Source of the DNA: Actinomycetota bacterium
Lineage (GTDB): Bacteria; Actinomycetota; UBA4738; HRBIN12
NCBI GenBank assembly: GCA_026003015.1
Contig: BPGL01000001.1
Span: forward strand, 190,922-254,921
Length of the DNA stretch: 64,000 nt
Reading direction: 5' to 3'
Shown: positions 25,414-34,235 of the stretch, piece by piece
Numbering within the stretch: position 1 is the first letter of the stretch
Layout: the number at the start of each line of letters is the position of its first letter
Position numbers and translations under genes: made by a program
Notes under the pieces: generated by a model
Database searches by the model: none
What the model was told of the DNA's origin: nothing
What the model saw: the letters and a program-made list of their open reading frames with translations, nothing else

Positions 25414-26348
25414 TGGCGACGGCGAAGAGGGCGACGGCGGGCGTCCGAAGCGGCGCGAAGGCCACGGCGAAGGCCACGGCGAAGGCCACGGCGAAGGCGA
25501 GCGCGAAGGCGACGGCCGGGGCCAAGCGGGACCCCACGACGCGCCGGCGGCCGGCGGCGCCCGCGGTGGCGGCCACGATCCCGCCCGAGGTCGACGCCGA
25601 GCTCGCAGCGATCTGGCACGCGTTCAAGGCGGAGGCCGACCCGGACGCCCGTGAGCGCCTCATCCTCCACTACGCCCCGCTCGTGAAGTACGTCGCGAGC
25701 CGGGTGGCGACCGGTCTGCCCTCCAGCGTGGAGCAGGGGGACCTCGTGAGCTACGGGATGTTCGGGCTGATCGACGCGCTGGAGAAGTTCGAGCCCGGTC
25801 GGGGCAACAAGTTCGAGACCTACGCGATCCCCCGGATCAAGGGCGCGATCATCGACGAGCTCCGCGCGATGGACTGGGTTCCGCGCTCGGTCCGCTTCAA
25901 GCAGCGGGAGATCGAGAAGGCGCTCGCCGACCTCGAGGCGATCCACAAGCGCCAGCCGACCGAGGAGGAGCTCGCCGAGCGCCTCGGCATGTCGGTCCAG
26001 GAGCTCCACGACGTGATCACCCAGATCTCGTTCGTGTCGGTCCTCGCGCTCGACGAGACCGTATCGGTCGGTCAGGACCGTGGGGAGCGGGTGGCGCTCA
26101 TCGACACGCTTGCCGATCGGGGACTCGATCCGACCCACGGCGTGGAGTCCCAGGAGACGCGGGGGCTCCTCGCGGCGGCGATCAACGCGCTGTCGGAACG
26201 GGAGAAGATCGTCGTCACCCTCTACTACTTCGAGGGCCTCACGCTGGCCGAGATCGGCGCCATCCTCGGCGTCACGGAGTCGCGCGTGTGCCAGATCCAC
26301 ACGAAGGCGGTGGGCCTGCTGCGCAACCAGCTGTCGGAGGTCGACTGA
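25413..26348 (+). CDS. whiG: WhiG/FliA-type sigma factor with a Lys/Ala-rich N-terminal tail
   Basis: This sigma-70 family group 3 factor has region 2 (HYAPLVKYVASRVATGLP, DLVSYGMFGLIDALEKFEPG, FETYAIPRIKGAIIDELRAM), region 3 (QPTEEELAERLGMSVQEL) and region 4 (LSEREKIVVTLYYFEGLTLA, ILGVTESRVCQIHTKAV). FliA directs flagellar genes and WhiG directs sporulation genes; neither pathway can be checked here. The first 50 residues are unusual: tandem AKAT units resembling histone H1 or actinobacterial HU tails, encoded by 12-base repeats. ATG start overlaps the xerC stop. Position beside dprA-xerC and before rpsB is as in Streptomyces. Confidence 0.92.
   Translation: MATAKRATAGVRSGAKATAKATAKATAKASAKATAGAKRDPTTRRRPAAPAVAATIPPEVDAELAAIWHAFKAEADPDARERLILHYAPLVKYVASRVATGLPSSVEQGDLVSYGMFGLIDALEKFEPGRGNKFETYAIPRIKGAIIDELRAMDWVPRSVRFKQREIEKALADLEAIHKRQPTEEELAERLGMSVQELHDVITQISFVSVLALDETVSVGQDRGERVALIDTLADRGLDPTHGVESQETRGLLAAAINALSEREKIVVTLYYFEGLTLAEIGAILGVTESRVCQIHTKAVGLLRNQLSEVD
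25455..25514 (+). repeat. Five 12-base tandem repeats encoding AKAT units
   Basis: Three identical copies of GCGAAGGCCACG (25455, 25467, 25479) are followed by two variants (GCGAAGGCGAGC, GCGAAGGCGACG). They stay in frame and encode AKAT-AKAT-AKAT-AKAS-AKAT, residues 15-34 of the sigma factor. Copy number is likely to vary by slippage. Confidence 0.9.
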
Positions 26349-26371
26349 GCGCGGTCGAGGATCGGCCAACA

Positions 26372-26387
26372 CGTGACGGTCGTCACG
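26372..26387. promoter_or_regulatory. CRP-like palindrome before the M23 peptidase gene
   Basis: CGTGACG-GT-CGTCACG is a seven-base perfect inverted repeat that contains GTGA-N6-TCAC, the half-site layout of CRP/FNR-family operators. Its centre lies about 42 bases before the predicted leaderless transcription start, the class II activator position. No regulator gene is in the window, so the binding protein is inferred. Confidence 0.4.
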
Positions 26388-26408
26388 GCGTGCCGCGGCG
26401 CGCACGGG

Positions 26409-26414
26409 TAGCGT
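26409..26414 (+). promoter_or_regulatory. Putative -10 box of the M23 peptidase gene
   Basis: TAGCGT lies seven bases before the ATG, predicting a leaderless mRNA. The palindrome at 26372-26387 occupies the upstream activator region. Confidence 0.45.
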
Positions 26415-26421
26415 CGGCCGC

Positions 26422-26928
26422 ATGCAACGTGCCCGCGTCGCGCTCGTCGCCCTCGCGCTCACCGGTGTGGGCCTGGCGGTCCCGGCGCCGCCGGCCGTCG
26501 CCGCCGGGACCTGGCGCTGGCCGGCGGTCGGCCCGGTGCTCCGTGGGTTCGAGGCCCCAGAGCACCCGTACGGCAGCGGCCACCGCGGGATCGACATCGG
26601 GGCGTCGGCCGGAACGGTCCTCGTGGCGCCCGCGGCGGGCACGGTGCGCTTCGCCGGGCCGGTCGGGGGACGGCTGTTCCTGACGATCGAACACGCTCCG
26701 GGCCTGCGCTCGACGCTGTCGTTCCTCGCGGCCGTCTCGGTGCGGGCCGGCGACGTCGTGGTCCCCGGGCAACCCGTGGCCGTGAGCGGCCGAGGACATC
26801 CCGACGCGACCGTCGACCACGTCCATCTCGGCGTGCGGGTCGGCGACACCTACGTCGATCCCCTGACGTTCCTGGAGCCGCTCGACCTGCGTGGGCTCTT
26901 GCGCCTCGCACCCTGGGACCCCGGGTGA
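26422..26928 (+). CDS. Secreted M23/LytM-family peptidase
   Basis: The 168-residue protein starts with a signal peptide (MQRARVALVALALTGVGLAV, cleavage near VAA-GTW at about residue 28). The rest is a single LytM domain with zinc ligands in GHRGIDIG (HxxxD) and VDHVHLGVR (HxH), the full active metal site. It probably cuts peptidoglycan cross-links outside the membrane. An M23 gene just before rpsB is conserved in mycobacteria (Rv2891) and Streptomyces. Confidence 0.92.
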   Translation: MQRARVALVALALTGVGLAVPAPPAVAAGTWRWPAVGPVLRGFEAPEHPYGSGHRGIDIGASAGTVLVAPAAGTVRFAGPVGGRLFLTIEHAPGLRSTLSFLAAVSVRAGDVVVPGQPVAVSGRGHPDATVDHVHLGVRVGDTYVDPLTFLEPLDLRGLLRLAPWDPG

Positions 26929-27030
26929 GCTCGGAGCCGGCGCGCACGGGCGAACCCCGAACCTGCAAGCTCGCGGCACCGCGCGGGCGGTCCGTCGCGT
27001 GGAACGTCCCGGTCGCGAGAGGCCGCCCGG

Positions 27031-27036
27031 TAGGAT
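27031..27036 (+). promoter_or_regulatory. Putative -10 box of the beta-propeller gene
   Basis: TAGGAT ends eight bases before the TTG at 27045 and supports that unusual start codon. An ATG overlapping the box is in the wrong frame. Confidence 0.35.
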
Positions 27037-27044
27037 GACGCCCC

Positions 27045-28643
27045 TTGGACCCGGCGCGCCCTCCCCGATCGACCCGAACCCCGCCCCGCTTCGCAGCGGG
27101 ATGGGGTCGCGCCTCCGGGGGCCCTCCTCGACGCGGCGGCCGCGTTCGCCTCGTTCGCGCTCGTGTCGGCGCGTGGGCCGTGGGGATCGCCCTGCTCGCG
27201 AGCGCGTCGGGAGCCGGGGCGGCCGGGGCGCAGGGGGCGAGCGACGGCTGGCCGCAGTTCCAGGGAGGCCCGACGCACCCGGGATCGGCGCCGGACGGGC
27301 CGCGCCCGCCGTTCCGCGAGGTCTGGTTCCTCGAGGCTCGGCCCGGCGGGCCGACCGGCACGATGGGGCTGTCGGCCCCGGTCGCCGCGGACGACACCGT
27401 GGTCGTCCTCGCGCCCGACGCCGTCATCGCCCTCGGGCCGGACGGTGCCGACCGCTGGCGGATCGATCGCAGGCCGGGGCCGACGGTTGCCCCGGCGATC
27501 GTGGGGTCGGGCCCCGACGCGCTCGTCGTGTTCCCCGAGGGCTTTGGTCCGAACGCGCCCGGGCTCACGCCCTCCCCGAGCCCGTCGCCGACCGCGAGCT
27601 CCACGCCCGGCGGGAGCTCACCCACCCCGACCGCCGCCGGCGCGCCCGTCGAGCTCGTCGCGGTCGCCCTGGCCGACGGCTCGGAACGCTGGCGCACGCC
27701 GCTGCCGGCCGCGTCGCGCTCCGGCGTGACCGCCACCGAGGGCGCCCTGTACGTGGCCGGGACCGACGGCAGCGTGAGCGCGCTCGACCCGGCGGCCGGT
27801 GCGATCCGCTGGAGCGTCCGCGTCGGTGGCTCGATCATCGCGCCGATCGCGGCGACGGAGGACCGGGTGCTCGTGAGCGCCCTCGGCTCGGCCCAAGCCC
27901 GCTTCTCCCTCGTCGCGCTCGACCCCGCCGACGGGCGTGTCCTGTGGCGCTACGAGCCTCCGGGGGCCTCGACGCTCGGCAGCGCCGTCGCCGCCGATGA
28001 GGAGCTCGCCTACCTCGGTCTCGAGGACCGAACCGTCCGAGCCGTGGCGCTCGACGACGGCGTGGAGCGTTGGAGCGCGCGGCTGAACGCCGTGGTGAAC
28101 CCGCTGGCCTCCCCGGTGCTCGTCGACGACGCGGTCGTCGTCGTGGACATCGGTGGCCAGGTGTACCGCCTGCGGCGCGGGGACGGCGTCCGGCTGTGGG
28201 ACCACGCGCTCAACGTCGGCGTGCTGCGCGGTCCCGCCGTCGTGTCCGATCGGTACGTGCTCGTCGCCTCGAGCCAGGGCGAGCTCCTGGCCGTCGAGCT
28301 GGACGGGGGCGAGCTCGTCTGGCGTGCGAGCCTCGCCACCGGCGTGCTGCGGTCCCTGGCCGTCACCGACGACCTCGTGCTCGCGATCCGCGGCGGCGCC
28401 CGCTCGGGGCTCGTCGCCCTGGCCCACGACGAGGGCGGGTCGCTGATCCGCGTGCAGAGCCCGACCGTGTTCCGGCCGAGGGAGCTGGGGATCGGTCTGG
28501 TCCTCGGGGCGCTGCCGGCGGCCCTGGCCGCGCTCGGGATCGGCGTGCTGGTGCGCCGCCGTCTCGGCTCGGGGGCCGAGGAGCTCCAGCCCGTGGTCGA
28601 TCCGCTCGAAGGCGGGCTCGAAGGCGGCGAGGTAGGGTCGTGA
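27045..28643 (+). CDS. Exported PQQ-like beta-propeller protein with C-terminal membrane anchor
   Basis: The 532-residue protein has a hydrophobic export signal after a basic leader (about residues 42-62), then repeats of the type ALDPAAGAIRWSVRVGGSI, ALDPADGRVLWRYEPPG, ALDDGVERWSARLNA and AVELDGGELVWRAS, the tryptophan-docking blades of PQQ-like propellers (BamB-like). A Pro/Ser/Thr-rich loop (near residues 172-202) interrupts the second blade. A C-terminal membrane span (GLVLGALPAALAALGIGVLV) is followed by an acidic tail. It is probably anchored facing outward. Function is unknown; no quinone-enzyme residues were recognised. The start is TTG and uncertain. Confidence 0.75.
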   Translation: MDPARPPRSTRTPPRFAAGWGRASGGPPRRGGRVRLVRARVGAWAVGIALLASASGAGAAGAQGASDGWPQFQGGPTHPGSAPDGPRPPFREVWFLEARPGGPTGTMGLSAPVAADDTVVVLAPDAVIALGPDGADRWRIDRRPGPTVAPAIVGSGPDALVVFPEGFGPNAPGLTPSPSPSPTASSTPGGSSPTPTAAGAPVELVAVALADGSERWRTPLPAASRSGVTATEGALYVAGTDGSVSALDPAAGAIRWSVRVGGSIIAPIAATEDRVLVSALGSAQARFSLVALDPADGRVLWRYEPPGASTLGSAVAADEELAYLGLEDRTVRAVALDDGVERWSARLNAVVNPLASPVLVDDAVVVVDIGGQVYRLRRGDGVRLWDHALNVGVLRGPAVVSDRYVLVASSQGELLAVELDGGELVWRASLATGVLRSLAVTDDLVLAIRGGARSGLVALAHDEGGSLIRVQSPTVFRPRELGIGLVLGALPAALAALGIGVLVRRRLGSGAEELQPVVDPLEGGLEGGEVGS

Positions 28644-29611
28644 GCGACGGGTACCGCTCGCCGCCGTCGCCCCGCCGGCCGTCGACCGACCGACGCGAGG
28701 AGCGTCGTGGCTTCCTCGATCGGCTCGTGGCGCCCCGGAGCTCCTCGGTCGCCGCGGCGATGCCGCCGCTGCGGGCCTCGATCACCCGTGGGATCGCGGC
28801 GACGTGGTCGACGCCGTGGATCGCGATCGGCGTTCCGATCGTGGTGGCCCTCGTGTGGCTCGGGCTCGTCGCCGCCGGGTTCCAGGGGCCCTTCGCCCTG
28901 CTCGTGAACGCCCTCGCGCTCCCGCCCGTCGCCACCCTCACCGACGTCTCGCTGGCAGGCGACCGCGCCGGCGGCGGCCTCGTGGGTCTCGGGGCGCTCG
29001 CCGGGGTCATCGTCCTGCGGGGGATCCTCCTCGCGCTCGTGACCTCGGCCGCGGTCACGTCGCTGCGGGGGGAGCGCGTGACCCGCTGGTTCGCGGTCCT
29101 CGCGCTGCGCGCCCTTCCGGCCACGCTGGCCGTGAGCGTGCTCTCGCTGTCCCTGCTCCTGGCGCAGAGCATCCTCGGCTCCGTCCTGGGGGGCGCCGGA
29201 GGGCTCGGGCTGCTCGTGTTCTTCGGCGGGCTCGTCCTCGGCGTGAGCTGGCTGTCGTTCGCCCCGGCGATCGCGCTCGCGGAGCGCCGTCGGCTCGGCG
29301 CCGTGCTCCAGCGCTCGGTGCGCGTGGCCCGCTCGCCGGGCTCGGGGACCCTCACCGCCGCGGTGCTCTACGTCGTTCCCTCCTACGCCATGCTCGTGGC
29401 GCCGGGCAAGCCCGGGGGGCTGATCGGGGTGAACGCCTCGCCCGGCGCCTGGGCGCTCGTCGTCGTCGTGAACCTCCTCCACGTCGCCTTCACCGCCGCC
29501 CAGGCCTACCGCTACCTGGCGGTGGCGGCGTCGGTGCCCGAGCCGACCCCGCCGAAGCCGAGCGGCGGGCGCTCCGGGGGCGCCCGGGATCGACGGCGCT
29601 CCCGCCGTTGA
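28640..29611 (+). CDS. Uncharacterised multi-span membrane protein
   Basis: The 323-residue protein has a basic N-terminal tail, about six membrane spans (for example [59 protein letters not shown]) and a basic Pro-rich C-terminus. No known catalytic motif was recognised. The GTG start overlaps the stop of the beta-propeller gene (GTGA), so the two are translationally coupled and may form one envelope complex. It is the last gene before the rpsB leader. Confidence 0.7.
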   Translation: MSDGYRSPPSPRRPSTDRREERRGFLDRLVAPRSSSVAAAMPPLRASITRGIAATWSTPWIAIGVPIVVALVWLGLVAAGFQGPFALLVNALALPPVATLTDVSLAGDRAGGGLVGLGALAGVIVLRGILLALVTSAAVTSLRGERVTRWFAVLALRALPATLAVSVLSLSLLLAQSILGSVLGGAGGLGLLVFFGGLVLGVSWLSFAPAIALAERRRLGAVLQRSVRVARSPGSGTLTAAVLYVVPSYAMLVAPGKPGGLIGVNASPGAWALVVVVNLLHVAFTAAQAYRYLAVAASVPEPTPPKPSGGRSGGARDRRRSRR

Positions 29612-29762
29612 GCGGAAGCGGACTGCTAGACTTCCCGGCCGCCGGCGGCCGCAGGGGTGGCCCGCCGAGCACGCACGCCCGGGGACCGATCGCCGGGGTC
29701 CCGGCGCGCCGGGCCGGCGAGGGGACGAGCCGGGCGGAGGACCAACCGAAAGGAGCGACCGA

Positions 29763-30668
29763 GTGACCGTGGTCACGCGCCGCGCGCTGCTCGAGGCCGG
29801 TGTGCACTTCGGCCACCAGACCCGCCGGTGGAACCCGAAGATGCAGCCGTACCTGTTCGGGGAGCGTTCCGGCATCTACATCATCGACCTCGAGCGATCC
29901 CTCGAGGGGCTCGAGCGGGCGTACGGGTTCGTGCGCGATCTGGGGCGGCGGCGGGGCATCGTGCTGTTCGTCGGCACGAAGAAGCAGGCGCAGGAGGTCA
30001 TCGAGCGCCACGCGACCCGCGTCGGGATGCCCTACGTGACGAACCGCTGGCTCGGCGGGATGTTGACGAACTTCGCGACCATCCGTTCGCGGCTGCTCCG
30101 GCTGCGCGAGCTGCGCGAGATGGAGACCTCCGGGGCGATCGGGTACCTGCCGAAGAAGGAGGCGATCCGGCTCCGTCGGGAGCGTGAGAAGCTCGAGCGC
30201 AACCTCGGGGGTATCCAGGACCTCGATCGACTCCCCGACGCCGTCTTCGTGATCGACACGAAGAAGGAGCACATCGCCGTCACCGAGGCGCGCAAGCTGC
30301 AGATCCCGGTCATCGCGATCGTCGACACGAACTGCGACCCGGACGAGGTGGACTACGTGATCCCGGGCAACGACGACGCGATCCGAGCCGTCGAGCTCGT
30401 GACGCGCGTCATCGCCGACGCGATCGCCGAGGGCTACGGGATGGCCAAGGACGAGGCGGTCGACCGCGTGACGGCCGGGCGGGTCGGCGCGCGTCCCGTC
30501 GGCCCGAGGCCGACCGCCGCGCCGGCGGCCGTGGACGAGACGCCGACCGCGGAGGAGGCCGCGGCGATGGCCGCGAGCATGGTGTTCGAACCGGACGCCC
30601 CGGCGAGCGAGGTGCCCGGCGCGACCGAGCAGGACGGCGCTGCGGCCGCCGAGCGGGAGGGGGCGTGA
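29763..30668 (+). CDS. rpsB: 30S ribosomal protein S2
   Basis: The S2 core fills residues 1-235: [71 protein letters not shown] and [20 protein letters not shown]. The last 60 residues are an Ala/Glu-rich tail as in other actinobacteria. The GTG start is supported by AAAGGAG nine bases upstream. A 151-base leader precedes it, containing the palindrome GGCCGCCGGCGGCC at 29637 and a weak hairpin at 29682-29702, possibly regulatory. Confidence 0.97.
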   Translation: MTVVTRRALLEAGVHFGHQTRRWNPKMQPYLFGERSGIYIIDLERSLEGLERAYGFVRDLGRRRGIVLFVGTKKQAQEVIERHATRVGMPYVTNRWLGGMLTNFATIRSRLLRLRELREMETSGAIGYLPKKEAIRLRREREKLERNLGGIQDLDRLPDAVFVIDTKKEHIAVTEARKLQIPVIAIVDTNCDPDEVDYVIPGNDDAIRAVELVTRVIADAIAEGYGMAKDEAVDRVTAGRVGARPVGPRPTAAPAAVDETPTAEEAAAMAASMVFEPDAPASEVPGATEQDGAAAAEREGA

Positions 30669-31273
30669 TGGCCGAGGTCACCGCGGCGATGGTCAAGGCC
30701 CTCCGGGAGGCGACGGGCGCCGGGATGATGGACTGCAAGCGGGCCCTGCTGGAGGCCGACGGTGACGTCGAGCGCGCGACCGAGATCCTGCGTGAGCGTG
30801 GCCTGGCGAGCGCGGCCAAGCGCGCCGGCCGCTCCGCCGACCAGGGGCGCATCGAGGCCTACGTCCACTTCAACCGGACCGTCGGCGCGCTCGTCGAGGT
30901 GAACTGCGAGACGGACTTCGTCGCGAACACCGACGAGTTCGGGCAGCTCGCCCGCGAGCTCGCGCTGCACGTGGCGAGCCCGGCCGCCCCGCGCTACCTG
31001 TCGCGCGACGACGTGCCGACCGAGGTGCTGGAGCAGGAGCGACGGATCGCCGAAGCGCAGGCCCGCGAGCAGGGCAAGCCCGAGCACGTGATCGAGCGCA
31101 TCGTCGCCGGCAAGCTGGAGGCCTTCTTCAAGGACCACTGTCTGCTCGATCAACCCTTCGTCAAGGACGACGCGAAGACGATCCAGACGCTCCTCGACGA
31201 GGCCTCGGCCCGGCTCGGGGAGAAGGTTGCGGTCCGACGGTTCGTCCGGTACAAGCTGGGGGAGGAGGGGTAG
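30668..31273 (+). CDS. tsf: Elongation factor Ts
   Basis: EF-Ts recharges EF-Tu with GTP. The 201-residue protein starts [20 protein letters not shown], followed by [17 protein letters not shown] and [14 protein letters not shown], all family signatures. At about 200 residues it is the short form, lacking the extended C-terminal dimerisation part of the E. coli protein. The ATG at 30668 overlaps the rpsB stop by one base; an upstream GTG would add one Met. Confidence 0.97.
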   Translation: MAEVTAAMVKALREATGAGMMDCKRALLEADGDVERATEILRERGLASAAKRAGRSADQGRIEAYVHFNRTVGALVEVNCETDFVANTDEFGQLARELALHVASPAAPRYLSRDDVPTEVLEQERRIAEAQAREQGKPEHVIERIVAGKLEAFFKDHCLLDQPFVKDDAKTIQTLLDEASARLGEKVAVRRFVRYKLGEEG

Positions 31274-31307
31274 GCGCCCCGCCCGCCCGGCGAGGGGCCG
31301 CAGACGC

Positions 31308-32045
31308 ATGAGCGATCCGGCATCCGCACGGCCCCAGTACCACCGGGTGCTCCTGAAGCTGTCCGGTGAGGCGTTCGCGCCCGCCGGCGACGAGATGGGG
31401 ATCTCCTCGGAGGCCACCGGCCTCGTGGCGCGCCAGCTCGCCGACGTGGTGGACCTCGGGATCCAGTGCGCCGTCGTCGTCGGGGGCGGGAACATCTTCC
31501 GCGGACGGCAGGCGCCGGAGATCGACCGCAACCGGGCGGATTACATCGGCATGCTCGCGACGGTGATGAACGCGCTCGCTCTCCAAGACGCCCTCGAGAA
31601 GATCCACGTGCCGAGCCGCGTCCAGACCGCGATCACGATGAGTCAGATCGCCGAGCCGTTCGTGCCGCTGCGCGCGATCCGGCACCTGGAGAAGGGACGG
31701 GTCGTGATCTTCGCGGCGGGCCTCGGGGTGCCGTACTTCTCCACCGATACCTGCGCGGCGCAGCGGGCCCTCGAGATCGAGGCCGACGCCCTGCTCAAGG
31801 GGACGAAGGTCGATGGCGTCTACACGGCCGATCCCCACGCCGACCCGGCAGCTCGCCGCTTCGATGAGATCCGCTACGTCGACGTCCTGCGCGAGGGCTA
31901 CCAGGTGATGGACGCGACGGCGATCTCGCTGTGCATGGAGAACGACCTGCCGATCATCGTGTTCGACCTGCGGGTCGAGGGGAACATCCGGCGCGTCGTC
32001 GTCGGGGAGCGGATCGGCACGCTCGTGCACGGAGGGGTGGCATGA
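31308..32045 (+). CDS. pyrH: UMP kinase
   Basis: PyrH phosphorylates UMP to UDP. The 245-residue protein has the amino-acid-kinase fold: [69 protein letters not shown] and [15 protein letters not shown]. The ATG at 31308 gives the conserved N-terminus. The stop overlaps the frr start (ATGA). Confidence 0.97.
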   Translation: MSDPASARPQYHRVLLKLSGEAFAPAGDEMGISSEATGLVARQLADVVDLGIQCAVVVGGGNIFRGRQAPEIDRNRADYIGMLATVMNALALQDALEKIHVPSRVQTAITMSQIAEPFVPLRAIRHLEKGRVVIFAAGLGVPYFSTDTCAAQRALEIEADALLKGTKVDGVYTADPHADPAARRFDEIRYVDVLREGYQVMDATAISLCMENDLPIIVFDLRVEGNIRRVVVGERIGTLVHGGVA

Positions 32046-32602
32046 CGGTCGAGGCCTCGCTGCAGGAGGCGACCCACAAGATGGAGCAGGCGGTGGCTCA
32101 CCTCAAGGAGGAGCTCGCGACGATCCGCACCGGGCGGGCGTCGCCCGCCGTGCTCAACCGCGTGACGGTCGACTACTACGGCACGCAGGTGCCGCTGAAC
32201 CAGCTCGCGTCGGTGACGGTGCCCGAGCCACGGCTGCTGCAGATCAGTCCGTTCGACAAGCAGGCGATCGCCGCGATCGAGAAGGCGATCCAGGCGAGCG
32301 ATCTCGGCATCACCCCGAACAACGACGGCAACGTGATCCGGCTCGCGTTCCCACCGCTCACCGAGGAACGCCGCCGCGAGCTCGTCCGGCAGGTCCATCA
32401 GCGGGCCGAGGAGGGGCGGGTGGCGGTTCGCAACGTGCGGCGGCACGCGAAGGAGCACCTGGAGCGGCTTGAGCGGGACGGCGGCATCTCGCAAGATGAG
32501 CGCCAGCGGGCCGAGCGCGAGCTCCAGAAGCTGACGGACCGGTTCGTGGCCGAGATCGACGACATCCAGGCCCATAAGGAGCGGGAGCTCATGGAGGTCT
32601 GA
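32042..32602 (+). CDS. frr: Ribosome recycling factor
   Basis: RRF splits post-termination ribosomes with EF-G. The 186-residue length is exact for the family. Signatures are [59 protein letters not shown] and [19 protein letters not shown]. It is translationally coupled to pyrH by a four-base ATGA overlap. Confidence 0.97.
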   Translation: MTVEASLQEATHKMEQAVAHLKEELATIRTGRASPAVLNRVTVDYYGTQVPLNQLASVTVPEPRLLQISPFDKQAIAAIEKAIQASDLGITPNNDGNVIRLAFPPLTEERRRELVRQVHQRAEEGRVAVRNVRRHAKEHLERLERDGGISQDERQRAERELQKLTDRFVAEIDDIQAHKERELMEV

Positions 32603-32611
32603 GGGGGTCCG

Positions 32612-34198
32612 ATGGCCAAGGACGAGCGCGGCGACGATCTGTTCGAAGACCTCGATCGGTTCTTCGCGCCCATCAAGGACGTGGACTGGGACGAACCGGA
32701 GGAGGCCGACGCGCCCGCGGAGCCTCGCGAGGAGCACGTCGCCGTCCGTTCGGAGCCGAGCTGGGCGGACGACGCCGGCCCGAGCGCCAGGGGGCCGGCC
32801 GGCGACGCGCTCGGCGAGGAGCCTGAGGCCGCCGAGGACGAGGCCGCCGAGGACGAGGAGCCCGAGGCCGAAGACGAGGCCGCCGAGGACGAGGCCGCCG
32901 AGGACGAGGAGCCCGAGGCCGAAGACGAGGCCGCCGAGGACGAGGAGCCCTGGTACGACACGCAGGTGCTCGAGACCGCCGCAGCGGTCGGGTCCGGGGC
33001 CGAGCAGCTCCCGGGCCCGCCCGAGGGGTCCCTGCCGGAGCCGCCGCCCGTCACGCACGTGCGGATCGACGAGGACGAGGAGCCATCCCCCGAGGACCTT
33101 GAGGCGGCGGCCGAGCACTTCGCCGGCTCGCTTCGCGACCGAGACGAGGTCTTCGAGGAGCCCGCCGAGCCCACGGGCTCGCTCGGGGGGTTCGCCGACG
33201 ACGAGCGGCCCGGCGCGTTCGACGACGAGGGCGTGCCGAACGGCGCCGACGTGTCGTCCCCGCGCACGGTCGTCGTCGGGGCGGAGGGACTCGGGGGACC
33301 GAGCTGGCAGGAGCCGGCTGCGGTCGAGGTGGGGGCCGACCTCGAGCGTCGCGGTCCTGACGTCGGCGAGCGCGACGTCCCCGCCGCGTTCCTGACCGGG
33401 GTCGTGCTCGCCGGGATCGCGCTCGCCTCGCTGCTCGTCGGCGACCTGGCGTTCGCGATCGTGGTGTCCCTCGGCGTGCTCGCCGCCCAGGGGGAGCTGT
33501 TCGGCGCGATGGTCAAGCACCAGATGCAGCCGGCCACCCTCGTCGGGCTCGTCACCGGCCAGCTGATCGTCTGGGGAGCCTACGCGCGCGGGGAGGGCGC
33601 GATCCCCGCGATGCTCGGGCTGGGGCTGGCCGCGACGGTCCTGTGGTACATGACCGTCCCCGCTCCCCAGCGGGCGCGCCTGCTCCAGGGGATCGGCGCC
33701 ACCCTGCTGAACGTCGTGTGGATCCCGGCGCTCGCCGGGTATCTGCTCGCGATGCTCGACCTCCCCGACGGCCGTGAGCTCGTGGTCGCGGTGATCGGCC
33801 TGACGTTCGTCTACGACACCTTCGCGTTCTTCGTCGGGTCGGTCTGGGGCGGTTCGTTCACCCACCGCTCGCTCGCGCCGACGATCTCGCCGCGCAAGTC
33901 GATCGAGGGGCTGGTCGGTGGGACCGCGGTCGTGGTCGTCGTCTCGGTCGCCCTGGTCCCCTCGGGGTTCATCGGCGCGCTCGACGGCGCCCGCCTCGAG
34001 GCGCTCCTGCTCGGGCTCGTGGTGGCCGCCGCAGCCACCCTGGGGGACCTGGCGGAGTCGCTCGTCAAGCGCGACCTCGGGATCAAGGACATGGGGAGCA
34101 TCCTGCCCGGGCACGGCGGCGTCCTCGACCGGATCGATTCCCTGCTGTTCGTGGCGCCGGCCGCCTACCTGCTGTTCCGCGTCGTCTTCGTCGCCTGA
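32612..34198 (+). CDS. cdsA: Phosphatidate cytidylyltransferase with long acidic N-terminal extension
   Basis: CdsA makes CDP-diacylglycerol, the precursor of anionic phospholipids. The C-terminal 275 residues are a normal CdsA with about eight membrane spans and the signature region SPRKSIEGLVGG, GDLAESLVKRDLGIKDMG and LPGHGGVLDRIDSLLF. The first 250 residues are cytoplasmic, very acidic and low complexity, including a 17-residue repeat, and have no counterpart in a standard CdsA of about 280 residues. ATG at 32612, nine bases after frr. The extension may mediate protein contacts or membrane-proximal charge effects. Confidence 0.93.
   Translation: MAKDERGDDLFEDLDRFFAPIKDVDWDEPEEADAPAEPREEHVAVRSEPSWADDAGPSARGPAGDALGEEPEAAEDEAAEDEEPEAEDEAAEDEAAEDEEPEAEDEAAEDEEPWYDTQVLETAAAVGSGAEQLPGPPEGSLPEPPPVTHVRIDEDEEPSPEDLEAAAEHFAGSLRDRDEVFEEPAEPTGSLGGFADDERPGAFDDEGVPNGADVSSPRTVVVGAEGLGGPSWQEPAAVEVGADLERRGPDVGERDVPAAFLTGVVLAGIALASLLVGDLAFAIVVSLGVLAAQGELFGAMVKHQMQPATLVGLVTGQLIVWGAYARGEGAIPAMLGLGLAATVLWYMTVPAPQRARLLQGIGATLLNVVWIPALAGYLLAMLDLPDGRELVVAVIGLTFVYDTFAFFVGSVWGGSFTHRSLAPTISPRKSIEGLVGGTAVVVVVSVALVPSGFIGALDGARLEALLLGLVVAAAATLGDLAESLVKRDLGIKDMGSILPGHGGVLDRIDSLLFVAPAAYLLFRVVFVA
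32828..32950 (+). repeat. 51-base tandem repeat in the acidic part of cdsA
   Basis: Two identical 51-base copies (32828-32878 and 32879-32929) and a 21-base partial copy encode a 17-residue unit AAEDEAAEDEEPEAEDE, about residues 73-113. Being in frame and perfect at the DNA level, they look recent and prone to copy-number change. Confidence 0.9.
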
Positions 34199-34222
34199 GC
34201 CGGCGTCGGTGCCCGCTGGGGG

Positions 34223-34228
34223 TAGGCT
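34223..34228 (+). promoter_or_regulatory. Putative -10 box of dxr
   Basis: TAGGCT lies seven bases before the dxr ATG, predicting a leaderless transcript. GTCGGTG lies upstream but at the wrong distance for a PafBC-type promoter. Confidence 0.4.
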
Positions 34229-34235
34229 GTTCGGC

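Noticed and set aside
23000-26000. Integration or mobile element suggested by a tyrosine recombinase
   Set aside because: The recombinase is chromosomal XerC in its conserved dprA-xerC-whiG context, with no attachment repeats, phage genes or tRNA nearby.
22947-26348. One 1133-codon open frame spanning dprA, xerC and the sigma factor
   Set aside because: It arises from one extra base near the end of dprA and another in xerC. Each protein has its own conserved start, and the true dprA and xerC ends appear in the adjacent frame.
29682-29702. Ribosomal-protein leader hairpin before rpsB
   Set aside because: GGGACC/GGTCCC is only six pairs in a very GC-rich leader where such matches are expected by chance; I mention it in the gene entry but do not claim it.
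34203-34228. A third PafBC-type promoter before dxr
   Set aside because: GCGTCGGTG is present but lies 11 rather than 8 bases before TAGGCT, and the conserved T before GTC is missing.
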